Numbered from the stretch's first letter, positions 17,022-26,059 are shown. The stretch is 64,000 nt of DNA from Campylobacter gracilis (GCF_018374135.1 NZ_JAHAFS010000002.1:1-64000), one strand, 5' to 3'. Made by a program: numbers and translations. Notes: generated by a model not told the origin, from the letters alone.

Positions 17022-17469
17022 ATTATCTAAATTTAGAGCTTCTATCCGTTATCTAAATTCCGCACGGCTGCATAGGCTGTATAAATCTATGTAGCCTCGC
17101 TTTTAAATTTAAAAAGAAATTTCAGCTCGCAAGCTTCACTGCGCTTTCTAAATTTTAAAATTTAAAAGCGGCGAAATTTCACTCTTTGATTTCGGTAAAA
17201 ATTTTATTCGGCGGCTCGGTTTGACATTTTAGAAATTTTGAGGTTTTGATCGTTTTTATCCGCGAGTCGAGGTCGGGGTGAGAGCTGAAAATATTCGCCA
17301 AAGCATGAAATCATAAATCGGGCGATAAATTTCACTATTCATTAATTTAATCTTTACAAAGTTGCGTAATTTTATTTTAAATTTCCCCCTTTTTTATCGC
17401 AAACAGCGAGATTGTTTGATATAATTCATTTTATAAATATTTGTAAATCTTTATGAAAGGAGATTTCGA
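17022..17469 (+). other. Spacer with the porin promoter
   Basis: 448 bases without a gene. The first half holds AAATTTTAAAATTT-type words (around 17150). The porin promoter lies near the end: TTTGATATAAT with the -10 TATAAT at 17420-17425, preceded by T-rich sequence and no clear -35 box, as is usual for Campylobacter sigma-70 promoters. AAAGGAG (17456-17462) is the ribosome site for ATG 17470. Confidence 0.6.
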
Positions 17470-18861
17470 ATGAAACTCATCAAACTAAGTTTAGCTGCGG
17501 CGGTTTGCGCATGTGCGGTATCCTCGCTAAGCGCGGCGGATAGCGTAGCCGAGGCGATCACTAACGGTAAGTTTGGCGGAACGGTAAAGACCACTTACGC
17601 CAATAAAACGGTAGACAATAGAGGCGAAGCCGCTACGGGCGATAACGACTACGAGGCATTCGGCGTGGGTCTTGAACTTGGATATGTCACCGATCCTCTT
17701 TACGGCTTTAGAATAGGGCTCACCGGACAGGGCTGGTTGATGCCGTATCACGTAGGCTCAAGCAATAAGACCGCCTACGATAAGGAGTGGTATACCAAGG
17801 GTGCGGTATTATCTGAGTTATACCTGGGATACGGCATAGGTAATACCGATATAAAAGCAGGAAGACAATATGTCGTTACTCCGCTGGTAGCAGGCAACTA
17901 TACGAGGGCGTTTAAAGAAGCTTTCGAGGGCGTGGCGATATCTAATAAAGATATCCCCGATACTACCTTGTGGGGCGGATGGTTTTATAAATTCCAAGGA
18001 AGGAGTAAAACCGCTATGGGCGCTCCAGCCGGCGAAGGAAAGGCTCCTTTGTTTAAAGATAGGGTGATTCTGGGTAATATGACCGGTCCTGTCACTGTAA
18101 AATTTGAAAATATCTTCTCCGCATACGTTCAAAACAAATCCTTGCCTTATACTACTTTAACCGGCGCTTACGCAGCGGTAACGGACGTAAAACCCGCTAA
18201 CGCATTAAAAGACGGCGACGTTAGCCTGTATCTTGCCGAGGCAAATGTAAAAGTGCCGGTAGGCGAGGTTTTAAAGCTAGGATTTGATCTTAACTACAAA
18301 GGCTCGCGCGTGGACGGAGGGCTGGAGCCAAGAAGGCTTGACGGCGATATGTTCGGCGCAAGAGTCTCGGTTAGTGAGTTTTTCGGATTCGGTCTATCGT
18401 ATGCCTATACGACCGTTAGCGACGACGATGCTGTTATTTTGGGCGTCGGTAACGGCCCGGGATCATACACCGCTCTGCCTATTAGAGGTCCGTTCGTATT
18501 CACGGGATACGCGGGTATGGATATGCATAAGGTCGTGCTTGATTATAACTTCGGCGCTATTGGCCTAGATGGCTTCAAAACCGCACTACACTATGTAAAA
18601 GGCGATCAAGACAGAGTAGGCGGCACGAATAATATCAATGCTAGCGGGGCTGCGGGTCAAGCGGTCGGCACCAGCATGGACGTAGAGGGCTGGGCGGTAA
18701 CGGCAAACTATGCTCCTAAGGCCGTGAAGGGGCTAAGCTTGGGTGTAACTTACACTGCGCTTGAGAGGAGCGACCACTACGCTAGCGGCGTAAATAGAAA
18801 GTTTGACGAGAACGAGATATGGTTGCAGGCTGCGTATAAATTTGATCTAAGCGGCAAGTAA
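17470..18861 (+). CDS. OprD-like outer-membrane porin
   Basis: A 463-residue protein with a signal peptide (cleavage after about residue 22, SSLSAA) and alternating beta-strand sequence throughout. The segment TDIKAGRQYVVTPLVAGNYT followed by an AFEGVAI segment resembles the OprD family, where GRQ and EG mark conserved strands. It should form a trimeric channel for small solutes in the outer membrane. A strong promoter and ribosome site and a hairpin terminator mark it as a highly expressed single gene. It could alternatively be annotated as a Campylobacter major-outer-membrane-protein relative; the substrate cannot be told from sequence. Confidence 0.75.
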   Translation: MKLIKLSLAAAVCACAVSSLSAADSVAEAITNGKFGGTVKTTYANKTVDNRGEAATGDNDYEAFGVGLELGYVTDPLYGFRIGLTGQGWLMPYHVGSSNKTAYDKEWYTKGAVLSELYLGYGIGNTDIKAGRQYVVTPLVAGNYTRAFKEAFEGVAISNKDIPDTTLWGGWFYKFQGRSKTAMGAPAGEGKAPLFKDRVILGNMTGPVTVKFENIFSAYVQNKSLPYTTLTGAYAAVTDVKPANALKDGDVSLYLAEANVKVPVGEVLKLGFDLNYKGSRVDGGLEPRRLDGDMFGARVSVSEFFGFGLSYAYTTVSDDDAVILGVGNGPGSYTALPIRGPFVFTGYAGMDMHKVVLDYNFGAIGLDGFKTALHYVKGDQDRVGGTNNINASGAAGQAVGTSMDVEGWAVTANYAPKAVKGLSLGVTYTALERSDHYASGVNRKFDENEIWLQAAYKFDLSGK

Positions 18862-18871
18862 AATTTTAAAT

Positions 18872-18893
18872 AGCGGAGAATTTTCCGCTCTTT
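18872..18893 (+). terminator. Hairpin terminator after the porin gene
   Basis: AGCGGA (18872-18877) pairs with TCCGCT (18884-18889), followed by CTTTCTC, 10 bases after the porin stop. The T-run is weak. Confidence 0.55.
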
Positions 18894-19525
18894 CTCATCT
18901 GCATTATTTTGCATCGTATATGACGCAAAAAAGGGTGTTAAACCCGAAAAATTTACTCTTTACCATCTGCATTATCAAGCGGGCTCGCGCTTGATAAATG
19001 TTTCATCCAAACCTCCTAAATTCAAACATGGCTTTTAAAATTTAATGCAGCAAGGGCGAAATTTAGATGATAAATTTACAAGATAGATCGGCGAAATTTC
19101 AAATTTATTCAATCCACTCCGCGAAATTTTAAAATTCTAAAACCTGCTATTTCAATTTAACGTAGCTATTTAATCTAGTAAAATTTCATCAGCATTTTAC
19201 CGCAAGCAGACCATCGGCAAACTGATTTGTCTTTAAGCTCTTACAGGCATTGACTGCGCCCTAGCACGGCGCTGAAATATTAAAAAAAGCGATGATTTTT
19301 GCACGGCTTCTTTCGATGAAATTTTGAATTTAGATAAATTTTTAAAGCTCGCCCGTAAAGCGAAAAAGAGATGAGAAAGGATAAAATTTTACTCGTCGGA
19401 TCAAGCGGGATAAAATTTGACTCCGCTAAATTTAAGTCGCCGCGGGTTAAATCGAAGCCCTAAATTTGAGCTTTAAATTTAACCCGCGGCGGAGCGTGAA
19501 TCGAAACGCTTACAATCCCAAAGCG
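18894..19525. other. Spacer with a 15-bp perfect inverted repeat at the cytochrome operon end
   Basis: No gene is visible between the convergent porin and cytochrome genes. AAATTT-type words occur at several places. A perfect 15-bp inverted repeat, CGCCGCGGGTTAAAT (19438-19452) and its complement (19477-19491), brackets a 24-base loop, 34 bases beyond the stop of the NrfH-like gene. It is probably the terminator of that minus-strand operon, though no long T-run follows. Confidence 0.55.
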
Positions 19526-20197
19526 TTATTTCTTCGCGCTAGAAGCGTCCATAAAGGCCTGCTCTTCGGGGCTCGGTTTATACTCGTCGCCGAAAAATTC
19601 CTTCTTAGCTTTGATCTTTTCCTGCATCATCTTCTTTTCGTAGATTTTATACGTCGGTCGCCAGTACTCTAGGTAGTTGCGAAGTCCGATGCCGTGGCCC
19701 GCGCTTACGTGGCAGCTCGCGCATTTGAGTTCTCGCTCGGTGCCTAGGAGCTTTTTGTAGTGCGCATGCATGCGCTGCGCCTGCTCGGAGGTGATCTTGC
19801 TGTCGATCACGGTGGCGTGGCAGCTCGTGCAGCCGTTGTCAAACACATAGTGTTCGCGGTTTTTGCGCCTTGCGCTCCAGTCGTATTTTTCGGGCTCGTC
19901 AAAGAAGTGCGAGTAGCCCTCCAACACGCCGTTTTTGGCCTTTTGATAGACGTATTTTACGATATTGTCGTGCGGTAGGTGGCAGTCGACGCATTTGGCT
20001 TTGATGCCCGTTTTGCCCTTGCCCGAGTGGACGTCGTCTTGATAGGCGATCACCATCGGATCCATCTCGTGGCAGACGTCGCAGAATTTATCGGTGCTCG
20101 TTTTCTCAAGCGCGTAGTGCACCGGCACGACGACGAAAAACCCTATAATGCCGCTTATTAAGATGATAAGCGCTAGTAATTTTTTAGAAATTCTCAT
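19526..20197 (-). CDS. NapC/NrfH-family tetrahaem quinol dehydrogenase
   Basis: 223 residues from ATG 20197, which overlaps the upstream gene by ATGA; the open frame extends further but without merit. One N-terminal membrane anchor (LLALIILISGIIGFFVVVPV) is followed by a periplasmic domain with four CXXCH haem sites (CDVCH, CVDCH, CTSCH, CASCH). Members of this family take electrons from membrane quinols and pass them to periplasmic reductases. Its neighbours, a soluble tetrahaem cytochrome and a flavoprotein reductase, suggest it feeds that flavoprotein rather than nitrite reductase, since no nrfA is nearby. Confidence 0.85.
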   Translation of the reverse strand: MRISKKLLALIILISGIIGFFVVVPVHYALEKTSTDKFCDVCHEMDPMVIAYQDDVHSGKGKTGIKAKCVDCHLPHDNIVKYVYQKAKNGVLEGYSHFFDEPEKYDWSARRKNREHYVFDNGCTSCHATVIDSKITSEQAQRMHAHYKKLLGTERELKCASCHVSAGHGIGLRNYLEYWRPTYKIYEKKMMQEKIKAKKEFFGDEYKPSPEEQAFMDASSAKK

Positions 20198-20625
20198 GGT
20201 GTCACCCCCATCCATTGCGGCACTTCGTGCTCGTGGCATTCGGTACACATATTCGTAGATGCCTTGTGCTCGTTGTGGCATTCGTCGCAGTATAGCGTAG
20301 GACCGTCGTGGACGGAGTTATGCGGATTAGCCTTAAGAGTATCCATAAATTTAAGCCTCAAAGCGAGCTGCTTTTTGTCGCCGTGGCAGCTGATACAGCC
20401 CTTGTCGCCGATACTTTTAAATTTAGACGGATCGCTTCCTTGATTTATGTGGCAATCGACGCAGTCAAACGACAAATGCTCGTGATGAGGTTTGATTTTG
20501 TATTTTGCCCGAAGCTCATCTGAAACGACTATGTTCGTGGCGTTGGCGTCATTAGCGCTCGGCGCGCCGAACAAAGTCGCGATGATACAGCACAAAAACA
20601 GCGCCGTAAAACTGAAATTTTTCAT
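20194..20625 (-). CDS. Periplasmic tetrahaem cytochrome c
   Basis: A 143-residue protein with a signal peptide (ending near LFGAPSA) and four CXXCH haem-binding sites (CVDCH, CISCH, CDECH, CTECH) plus extra histidines as distal ligands. The layout resembles the tetrahaem domain of flavocytochrome c fumarate reductases, here encoded as a separate protein. It should carry electrons from the membrane-bound NrfH-like protein to the flavoprotein encoded upstream. It overlaps the NrfH-like gene by ATGA. It is separated from the flavoprotein gene by 81 bases that contain a hairpin. Confidence 0.85.
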   Translation of the reverse strand: MKNFSFTALFLCCIIATLFGAPSANDANATNIVVSDELRAKYKIKPHHEHLSFDCVDCHINQGSDPSKFKSIGDKGCISCHGDKKQLALRLKFMDTLKANPHNSVHDGPTLYCDECHNEHKASTNMCTECHEHEVPQWMGVTP

Positions 20626-20644
20626 TTACAACCTTTTAGAAAAC

Positions 20645-20679
20645 TGCCTTGCCGGCCCGCTTTTGCTAACCGGGCAAGG
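20645..20679 (-). terminator. Hairpin between the flavoprotein and cytochrome genes
   Basis: GCCTTGCC (20645-20652) and GGCAAGGC (20672-20679) are perfect 8-bp arms. On the minus strand the hairpin is followed by AGTTTTCT. It may attenuate or stabilise the operon message so that the flavoprotein is made in excess over the cytochromes; this is inference. Confidence 0.45.
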
Positions 20680-20706
20680 CTTTAAAGAGCTTGCGCTCAG
20701 ACCTAG

Positions 20707-22248
20707 CTAAGCGATCTGCTCGCCCGCGATCATTCCGAAAACTATGCAGTCGGTAATCGCGACGGTGCCTAAGCGGCTTGCGCCGTGAGTACCGCCGGTG
20801 ATCTCGCCTGCAGCCCATAGGCCCGGGATCGGCTTATTCGTCTTAGATGATAAGACCTCGGCTTTGGTATTGATCTTTAGACCGCCCATCGTGTGGTGAG
20901 GTTTCGGCGAGAGGCGGATGACGTAGAAAGGTCCCGCTTCGTTGATCTCGCTAAGTGCGCTTTCTTGTTTGCCGAACTCGTCTTTTTTGGCTTTAACGCC
21001 TTCGTTGTATTTTTTGACGCTCTGCTTTAGCGCATCCGCAGGCACGCCGTATTTGCTGGCGATCTCATCTAGGCTCGCGCATTCGCCTACTAGCTTGCCG
21101 CTTGCCATGCCCTTGGAAATCACCTCTTCGCTTAGGTCTTTAAACGCCATTTTGGTGTCAGCGAATGTTATCGGATAGGCTTTCGGATCCTCGCGTAAAA
21201 TTTTAAACTCGGCGTCCGCTCTAGTCTTGCGATCTGCAAGCTCGTTCATAAAGCGTTTGCCCGTGCGAACGTCCACGGCGATACCGTATTTAAAGGTGCC
21301 TTGCTGAGTTAAGATCGGAGCGGTGCCGAAGCCCTTCTCATCGGGGCTCGCCCACGGACCGAACTGGATCCAATCGACCTGCACCGGATACGCGCCGATC
21401 TCAAAGGCTTTTAGCAGCACGCCCGCGGTAGCTCCCGGGTGGTTCGTGCTATCGACGTCATCTGGGATGCGCGGATCTTGAAGCTTGCGGAAAATTTTAT
21501 CGCGGCAAAATCCGCCCGCTGCAAGCACTACGCCTTTTTTGGCTTTGAGCGTCTTTTTTGTACCGCTCGTGTTTTCAAGATCGTCGCTGTAAAGATTCGG
21601 ATCAAATTTATACTCCTCGCGGATCACGACGCCCGCTACTCGCTCGCCGTCCATTACGAAATCGTCAAATTTCGCGCGGCGGCGAAGCTCGCAGCCTTTA
21701 TCTTTTAGCGCTTCAAATTTTTCAAGCATCGGCTGGATGTAGCCAGAGCCGCTATCGTTTGTAGTTAGCATCGAGCGCGCGACGCTATGTCCGCCGAAGT
21801 GCGCGCAGTGATCCATCTTAAATTGCACGCCGTTATCTACGAGGAATTTAAACGCGTCCAAGCCGCGATCGGCTAAGGTGCTTAAAAGCTCGGGGTGGTT
21901 GATGCCAAGTCCTGCTTTGAGACAGTCGTTCATAAATAGCTCTTTGCTGTCTTTGATGTCCGTTTTTTCCTGCACTGGGTTCATCGGCACGCTCATACCG
22001 CCGCCATTGATGACGGAGTTTCCGCCGATACGACCCATCTTTTCGAGGATTAGCACTTTATTGCCTTTTTGCGCCGCTTTTAAGCCCGCTGCAAGCCCCG
22101 CAAAACCACTGCCGATGATGATTACATCCCACTCCTCGTCAAATTTAACGTCCTTTGCGTCCACCGCGCTTGCTTGCGCATTTACCGCGCCGAGTGCGAG
22201 TGCACCGGCTCCTACCATACCCATTTTCAGTATGTCGCGTCTCTGCAT
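20707..22248 (-). CDS. Tat-exported FAD-dependent fumarate reductase-like flavoprotein
   Basis: 513 residues. A twin-arginine signal (QRRDILK, residues 2-8, then a hydrophobic stretch to about 28) marks folded export to the periplasm. An FAD Rossmann motif (VIIGSGFAGLAAGLKAA) is followed by the fumarate reductase/succinate dehydrogenase-type fold, with HHTMGG and HGASRLG near the C-terminus matching the substrate-carboxylate His and Arg of flavocytochrome c. The Arg acid region is present (NELADRKTRAD). The HPT motif of true fumarate reductases is replaced by FGPWASPDE. The substrate may therefore be another enoate (methacrylate, urocanate or cinnamate type). Transcribed with two cytochromes and divergent from a LysR regulator. 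Confidence 0.8.
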   Translation of the reverse strand: MQRRDILKMGMVGAGALALGAVNAQASAVDAKDVKFDEEWDVIIIGSGFAGLAAGLKAAQKGNKVLILEKMGRIGGNSVINGGGMSVPMNPVQEKTDIKDSKELFMNDCLKAGLGINHPELLSTLADRGLDAFKFLVDNGVQFKMDHCAHFGGHSVARSMLTTNDSGSGYIQPMLEKFEALKDKGCELRRRAKFDDFVMDGERVAGVVIREEYKFDPNLYSDDLENTSGTKKTLKAKKGVVLAAGGFCRDKIFRKLQDPRIPDDVDSTNHPGATAGVLLKAFEIGAYPVQVDWIQFGPWASPDEKGFGTAPILTQQGTFKYGIAVDVRTGKRFMNELADRKTRADAEFKILREDPKAYPITFADTKMAFKDLSEEVISKGMASGKLVGECASLDEIASKYGVPADALKQSVKKYNEGVKAKKDEFGKQESALSEINEAGPFYVIRLSPKPHHTMGGLKINTKAEVLSSKTNKPIPGLWAAGEITGGTHGASRLGTVAITDCIVFGMIAGEQIA

Positions 22249-22273
22249 ATTTGCCCCTTTACTTTGAAATCCC

Positions 22274-22290
22274 TTAATCTTAAAGATTAA
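22274..22290. promoter_or_regulatory. Palindromic candidate LysR operator in the divergent intergenic region
   Basis: TTAATCTTAAAGATTAA is a perfect 17-base palindrome. It fits the T-N11-A rule of LysR-type binding sites and lies 26-42 bases upstream of the flavoprotein ATG (22248), in the 140-base gap between the flavoprotein and LysR genes. A -10-like TATAAT for the LysR gene is at about 22340-22345. Confidence 0.55.
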
Positions 22291-22388
22291 TATTGTAATT
22301 TTATATTAAATCTTTATGTAAGTCAAATGTTATTTGGTATATAATTTAATAGCTAAAGGCTATAAAATTTCAACCGAAGGGGCAAAAT

Positions 22389-23300
22389 ATGAGCTTACGA
22401 CATATGGAATTTGCGGTAAAAATTTCAGAGCTAAAAAGCTTTACAAAAGCGGCGAACGAGCTTGGAATAGCGCAGCCGTCGCTTTCAAAGAGCATTATGC
22501 TTTTAGAAAAGGAGCTTGGGGTCGAAATTTTTGATAGAAAAAACGGGCTTGAGCTTACCTATGCGGGCGAAATTTACATCGCCAGAGCGAAAAATATGCT
22601 TAGGCTCAATAAGGAGCTAAATAACGAAATACGCGGGCTTTCGTCTATCAAGACGGGCAAGCTCATAATCGGCGCGACCTCAATCAGCTTTAAATTTATC
22701 GAAAAGATTATCGCGGTTTTTTGCAGTAGGTTTTCGAAGGCTGATATCAGGATCGTGCACGTCCACTCCGAGCCCGCGCTCATCGAGATGCTAAAAAGCG
22801 GCGAGCTTGATATCGTCTATGCCGCGCACTTCGGCGAGCTTTCTGCGGAGGGGCTTGAGTGCGAGTTTATAAAAAAGCGTAGGCTACTTCTAAGCGTCTG
22901 CTCCTCTCATCCGGCTGTTTCGCGAGCGAGTATAAATTCTACCGAGAAATACCCTAAAATCGCACTTAGCGAGTTTAAATCCGATAAATTTGCAATAAGC
23001 AGTAAAATTTTAAAAAGCGAATCGAACTTTAAAAAGATCTTTGAAAACGCCGGCTTTACGCCTCAAATTTTCTGCGACACCTCATATCTGTACGTGGCTA
23101 ACGCGATGGTCGCGGCGGGGCTTTGCGTGAGCTTCAGCTTCGCGCGGTACATTTTTGAGACGCAAAAGGACTACATCACGCTCTTTGACGTCGCGGATGA
23201 GCCGCTTTTGGACGTATCGTTTTCAGTCGTGTATAAAAAGCCATCCAAGCTCGCAAAGGAATTTATAAAGATGATAAAAGCGGGCAAAAGCGGCGAGTAG
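22389..23300 (+). CDS. LysR-family transcriptional regulator of the flavoprotein operon
   Basis: A 303-residue regulator. The N-terminal winged helix-turn-helix (MEFAVKISELKSFTKAANEL, IAQPSLSKSIMLLEKELGV, residues about 5-60) is followed by a periplasmic-binding-protein-like effector domain (about 88-300). It is divergent from the flavoprotein-cytochrome operon across 140 bases containing a perfect palindrome. Both genes share AAGGGGCAAA before their ATGs. By LysR custom it probably activates or represses that operon in response to the reductase substrate and represses itself. The effector is unknown. Confidence 0.85.
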   Translation: MSLRHMEFAVKISELKSFTKAANELGIAQPSLSKSIMLLEKELGVEIFDRKNGLELTYAGEIYIARAKNMLRLNKELNNEIRGLSSIKTGKLIIGATSISFKFIEKIIAVFCSRFSKADIRIVHVHSEPALIEMLKSGELDIVYAAHFGELSAEGLECEFIKKRRLLLSVCSSHPAVSRASINSTEKYPKIALSEFKSDKFAISSKILKSESNFKKIFENAGFTPQIFCDTSYLYVANAMVAAGLCVSFSFARYIFETQKDYITLFDVADEPLLDVSFSVVYKKPSKLAKEFIKMIKAGKSGE

Positions 23301-23698
23301 GCGCGCGGGTTTAAATTTAATAGCGCGCCGCAAAGGTTTAAATTTAATAACGCGCCGCGAGGCGCTGCGGTCAAAATGCTTTTCAAATTTCATCTTGCAA
23401 TCTTGCTCTTTAAATTTAAGTTCTCAACCTGCTTGGTCGAAATTTTATCTAAAATTTTATTTTGCGCTAATCGGTTAAATTTTATCTTGCGCCACGCCAG
23501 GCTAAATTTTATCTTGCGGAGAGTTAGACTAAATTTTCCTCCGCTGCGGCTACGTAAATTTCACGGCGCACTCTTTTGCAAATTTTATCTGCAAGCGGGT
23601 AAAGAGCGTCTATTTAGTACTTTCGGCTCTTTGGCTCCCGCTTGATTAGCTTTTCTTGCTCGCCGCCAAAACTTGCGCCATAAAATTCTATGTATGGA
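23301..23698. other. Repeat-rich spacer between convergent genes
   Basis: 398 bases without a credible gene. Repeated units of about 30-33 bases built on TTAAATTTTATCTTGCG occur around 23465-23530. A plus-strand ORF of 89 codons (23376-23645) consists of these repeats (LNFILR repeated) and is probably not a gene. Confidence 0.55.
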
Positions 23699-24877
23699 TT
23701 AGTTTTGGCAATTCTTTACGAATTTTTCTATGCGCTCAAAGCCGCGTTTTAGATTTTCCATAGAGCACGCAAAGCTTATGCGGAAGTGCCCATCCATGCC
23801 AAATCCGCTTCCTGGCACCGTGGCTACGAGCCCTTTATCTAGCAGCTGCATGCAGAATTTCATACTATCAGGTTCTACCTGGGAGCAATCAATGAAGAAA
23901 TAAAATGCGCCATCTGGTTTTACGACACTAAGCCCTGGGATCGCACCTATCGCGTCCGTGCCAAAATCGCGCCTGCGCTCGTATTCGCGCCTCATCTCCT
24001 CGATATAATCATCCGCCTCGCCGCGCAGCACCGGCATAGCGCCTGCCTGGACGATGCTTGCTACGTTGCTGACGCTTTGGCTTTGTAGGCTGATCATCGC
24101 CTTATTTAGCTCATCGATCGCACAGGCGGTGTATCCGAAGCGCCAGCCGGGCATCGCGCCGCATTTGCTTAGCCCGTTGATCGTCACGGTGCGCCCAAAC
24201 ATATCCTCGCTGATGCTTGCTACGGCTATGAAACTCTTACCGAAGACGATTTTTTCGTAAATTTCATCGGCAATTACTAAAATATCCGTACCTTTTAGTA
24301 CTTCCGCAAGCTCTTGCAGCTCCTGGCGCGAATATACGGCGCCTGCGGGGTTGCTCGGGTTGAAAAGGCACAGCGCCTTCGTGCGCGGCGTGATCGCGGC
24401 TTTGAGCTGCGAGGCGGTGATTTTATATCGGTTTTCCGCCTTTGTGTTTACGATGACGGGCTTGCTGCCACAGAATTTTACAATTTCTGGGTAGGTGACC
24501 CAATAAGGCGCCGGTATTATGACCTCATCGCCTTCGTTTAAGATGCAGTTAAAGGCGTTAAATAGCGAGTGCTTGGCACCTACGTTGGTGATAATCTGAT
24601 CGGGTCTGTAATTTAGGCCGTTATCACGCTTTAGCTTCTGCGCGATTAAATTTAAAATTTCAGGCGTGCCGGCAACCGGCGTATATTTTCCGCAGCCCTT
24701 AGTCATAGCCTCTATGACAGCCCTTTTGGCGACCTCTGCGGTATCGAAATCAGGCTCGCCTGCGCTTAGGATTACGACGTCTTGCCCCTGAGCTTTCATC
24801 TGCTTGGCTTTGGTGCTGATTGCGATCGTTAGGCTTTCGCCGAGCTTGCTTACGCGACTTGAAAGTGTTAATTTCAT
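23699..24877 (-). CDS. aspB: Class I aspartate aminotransferase
   Basis: 392 residues from ATG 24877, which has AAGGAG upstream and overlaps the preceding gene by ATGA. It is a PLP-dependent fold type I aminotransferase: SNPAGAVYS and VIADEIYEKI bind the cofactor, LSKCGAMPGWRFGYTA carries the Schiff-base lysine, and FRISFACS holds the carboxylate-binding arginine. It interconverts aspartate/oxaloacetate and glutamate/2-oxoglutarate in the cytoplasm. The order aspB-cysE-speA-hisS-tmk-coaD-ubiX is as I recall from C. jejuni, which supports the symbol. Confidence 0.85.
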   Translation of the reverse strand: MKLTLSSRVSKLGESLTIAISTKAKQMKAQGQDVVILSAGEPDFDTAEVAKRAVIEAMTKGCGKYTPVAGTPEILNLIAQKLKRDNGLNYRPDQIITNVGAKHSLFNAFNCILNEGDEVIIPAPYWVTYPEIVKFCGSKPVIVNTKAENRYKITASQLKAAITPRTKALCLFNPSNPAGAVYSRQELQELAEVLKGTDILVIADEIYEKIVFGKSFIAVASISEDMFGRTVTINGLSKCGAMPGWRFGYTACAIDELNKAMISLQSQSVSNVASIVQAGAMPVLRGEADDYIEEMRREYERRRDFGTDAIGAIPGLSVVKPDGAFYFFIDCSQVEPDSMKFCMQLLDKGLVATVPGSGFGMDGHFRISFACSMENLKRGFERIEKFVKNCQN

Positions 24878-25353
24878 TGATGCTCCTTGGATTGGTTTAG
24901 ACAATTTAAAATTTGATTTTTGACGCTAAAAGCCCTGCCGCTACTTGGGTCTTGGTCGTAGATGTCATCGATTTTATAATCGCCTCCGCTATGGACGAGT
25001 TTGTAGATTATTGTCTGCGCACCATAGGGGCAGGTCTGCGTCACTACGACGGTATCGCGCTGCCCTAGTTCAAAATCATATTTCGCATCGTCGCAGACAT
25101 CTTGACCGCCGATTATCGGATCGTAGTCCAAGCAGCCTACCTCACCTTCGCCAGCAGAGGCTTCATCTTGCATAAGCACGGATTTGAAAGAAGCTGATAG
25201 GGCATTTTTGTGATCGCCGAAATAGGTATCCTTGATGTATAGACTTTTTACTAGGCTTATTCTGGCGTCGTCCGCGGAATTTTTCGCGCTATTAGCATCG
25301 CTGCCGCTTGCTGATAAAATAGCAAAAATTATAAAAAATAGAGCTTTTTTCAC
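24874..25353 (-). CDS. Putative secreted protein (possibly DUF3828-like) of unknown function
   Basis: 159 residues starting at GTG 25353 with AGAGGG upstream. A signal peptide (ALFFIIFAILSASGS) is followed by a domain with four cysteines in two loose pairs (GCLDYD...DVCDDA and QTCPYGA...LNCLNQ) and a strand pattern ending GGDYKIDDIYD. The last part recalls DUF3828-type periplasmic proteins, but I am not certain. It lies between cysE and aspB, 10 bases after cysE and overlapping aspB by ATGA. It is an insertion relative to the C. jejuni order as I remember it. Confidence 0.55.
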   Translation of the reverse strand: MKKALFFIIFAILSASGSDANSAKNSADDARISLVKSLYIKDTYFGDHKNALSASFKSVLMQDEASAGEGEVGCLDYDPIIGGQDVCDDAKYDFELGQRDTVVVTQTCPYGAQTIIYKLVHSGGDYKIDDIYDQDPSSGRAFSVKNQILNCLNQSKEHQ

Positions 25354-25363
25354 TTTAACCCTC

Positions 25364-26059
25364 TTATTTTAATGATTTTAGATACTCTTCGTAGAATTTA
25401 TTTAGATCCTCATCCATTGCGGAGATATCTTTTCTGCCGCTGCAGATGCAATCTTCCAAAATTTCGATACGTTTGATGAGATATTTGATAAGCTCCTGGC
25501 TGATATCTGGAATTTTATTATGCGCCAAAGGATCGCTCTCGCAGCTTCCTAAAATTCTAGCCGGTACGCCCACGGCGGTGCAGTTTGGTGCGACATCCTT
25601 TACGACGACGGAATTTGCGCCGATTTTGGAATTTGCGCCGATGGTGATGTTGCCTAATACTTTGGCTCCCGCGCCCACTACGACGCCGTTTTGCAGCGTC
25701 GGATGGCGCTTGCCGTGCTCTAAGCTCACGCCGCCGAGAGTGACGCCCTGATAGATCAGACAGTTATCGCCGATGATCGCCGTTTCTCCGATGACAAGCC
25801 CTGTGGCGTGGTCGAAAAACACGCCCGAGCCGATCTGCGCGCCCGGGTTTATATCTACGGCGGTGATTATGCGGCTAAGTCCGCTGATCGCGCGAGCAAT
25901 GAGCTTAAAACCTCGCTCGTAGAAAAAATGCGCGAAGCGATAATTTATTAGCGCCCAGACGCCGGGATAGCAGAAAAATATCTCAAATACGCTGTTGCAT
26001 GCGGGGTCTTGGCGCAAGGGCTCGGTGAAGTCCTGTTTTAAAATTTGCCAAAAACTCAT
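25364..26059 (-). CDS. cysE: Serine O-acetyltransferase
   Basis: 231 residues. An N-terminal helical region is followed by left-handed beta-helix hexapeptide repeats (about residues 65-160: DINPGAQIGSGVFFDHATG, VIGETAIIGDNCLIYQGVTLGG, HPTLQNGVVVGAGAKVLG). The His/Asp acceptors of the family are present in FFDHATG. It transfers acetyl from acetyl-CoA to L-serine, the first step of cysteine synthesis. The start overlaps speA by ATGA. Confidence 0.9.
   Translation of the reverse strand: MSFWQILKQDFTEPLRQDPACNSVFEIFFCYPGVWALINYRFAHFFYERGFKLIARAISGLSRIITAVDINPGAQIGSGVFFDHATGLVIGETAIIGDNCLIYQGVTLGGVSLEHGKRHPTLQNGVVVGAGAKVLGNITIGANSKIGANSVVVKDVAPNCTAVGVPARILGSCESDPLAHNKIPDISQELIKYLIKRIEILEDCICSGRKDISAMDEDLNKFYEEYLKSLK

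Noticed and set aside
23376..23645. 89-codon ORF with repeated LNFILR words
   Set aside because: It is a read-through of a short spacer repeat, has no ribosome site and is not coupled to any gene, unlike the two ORFs in the ABC operon.
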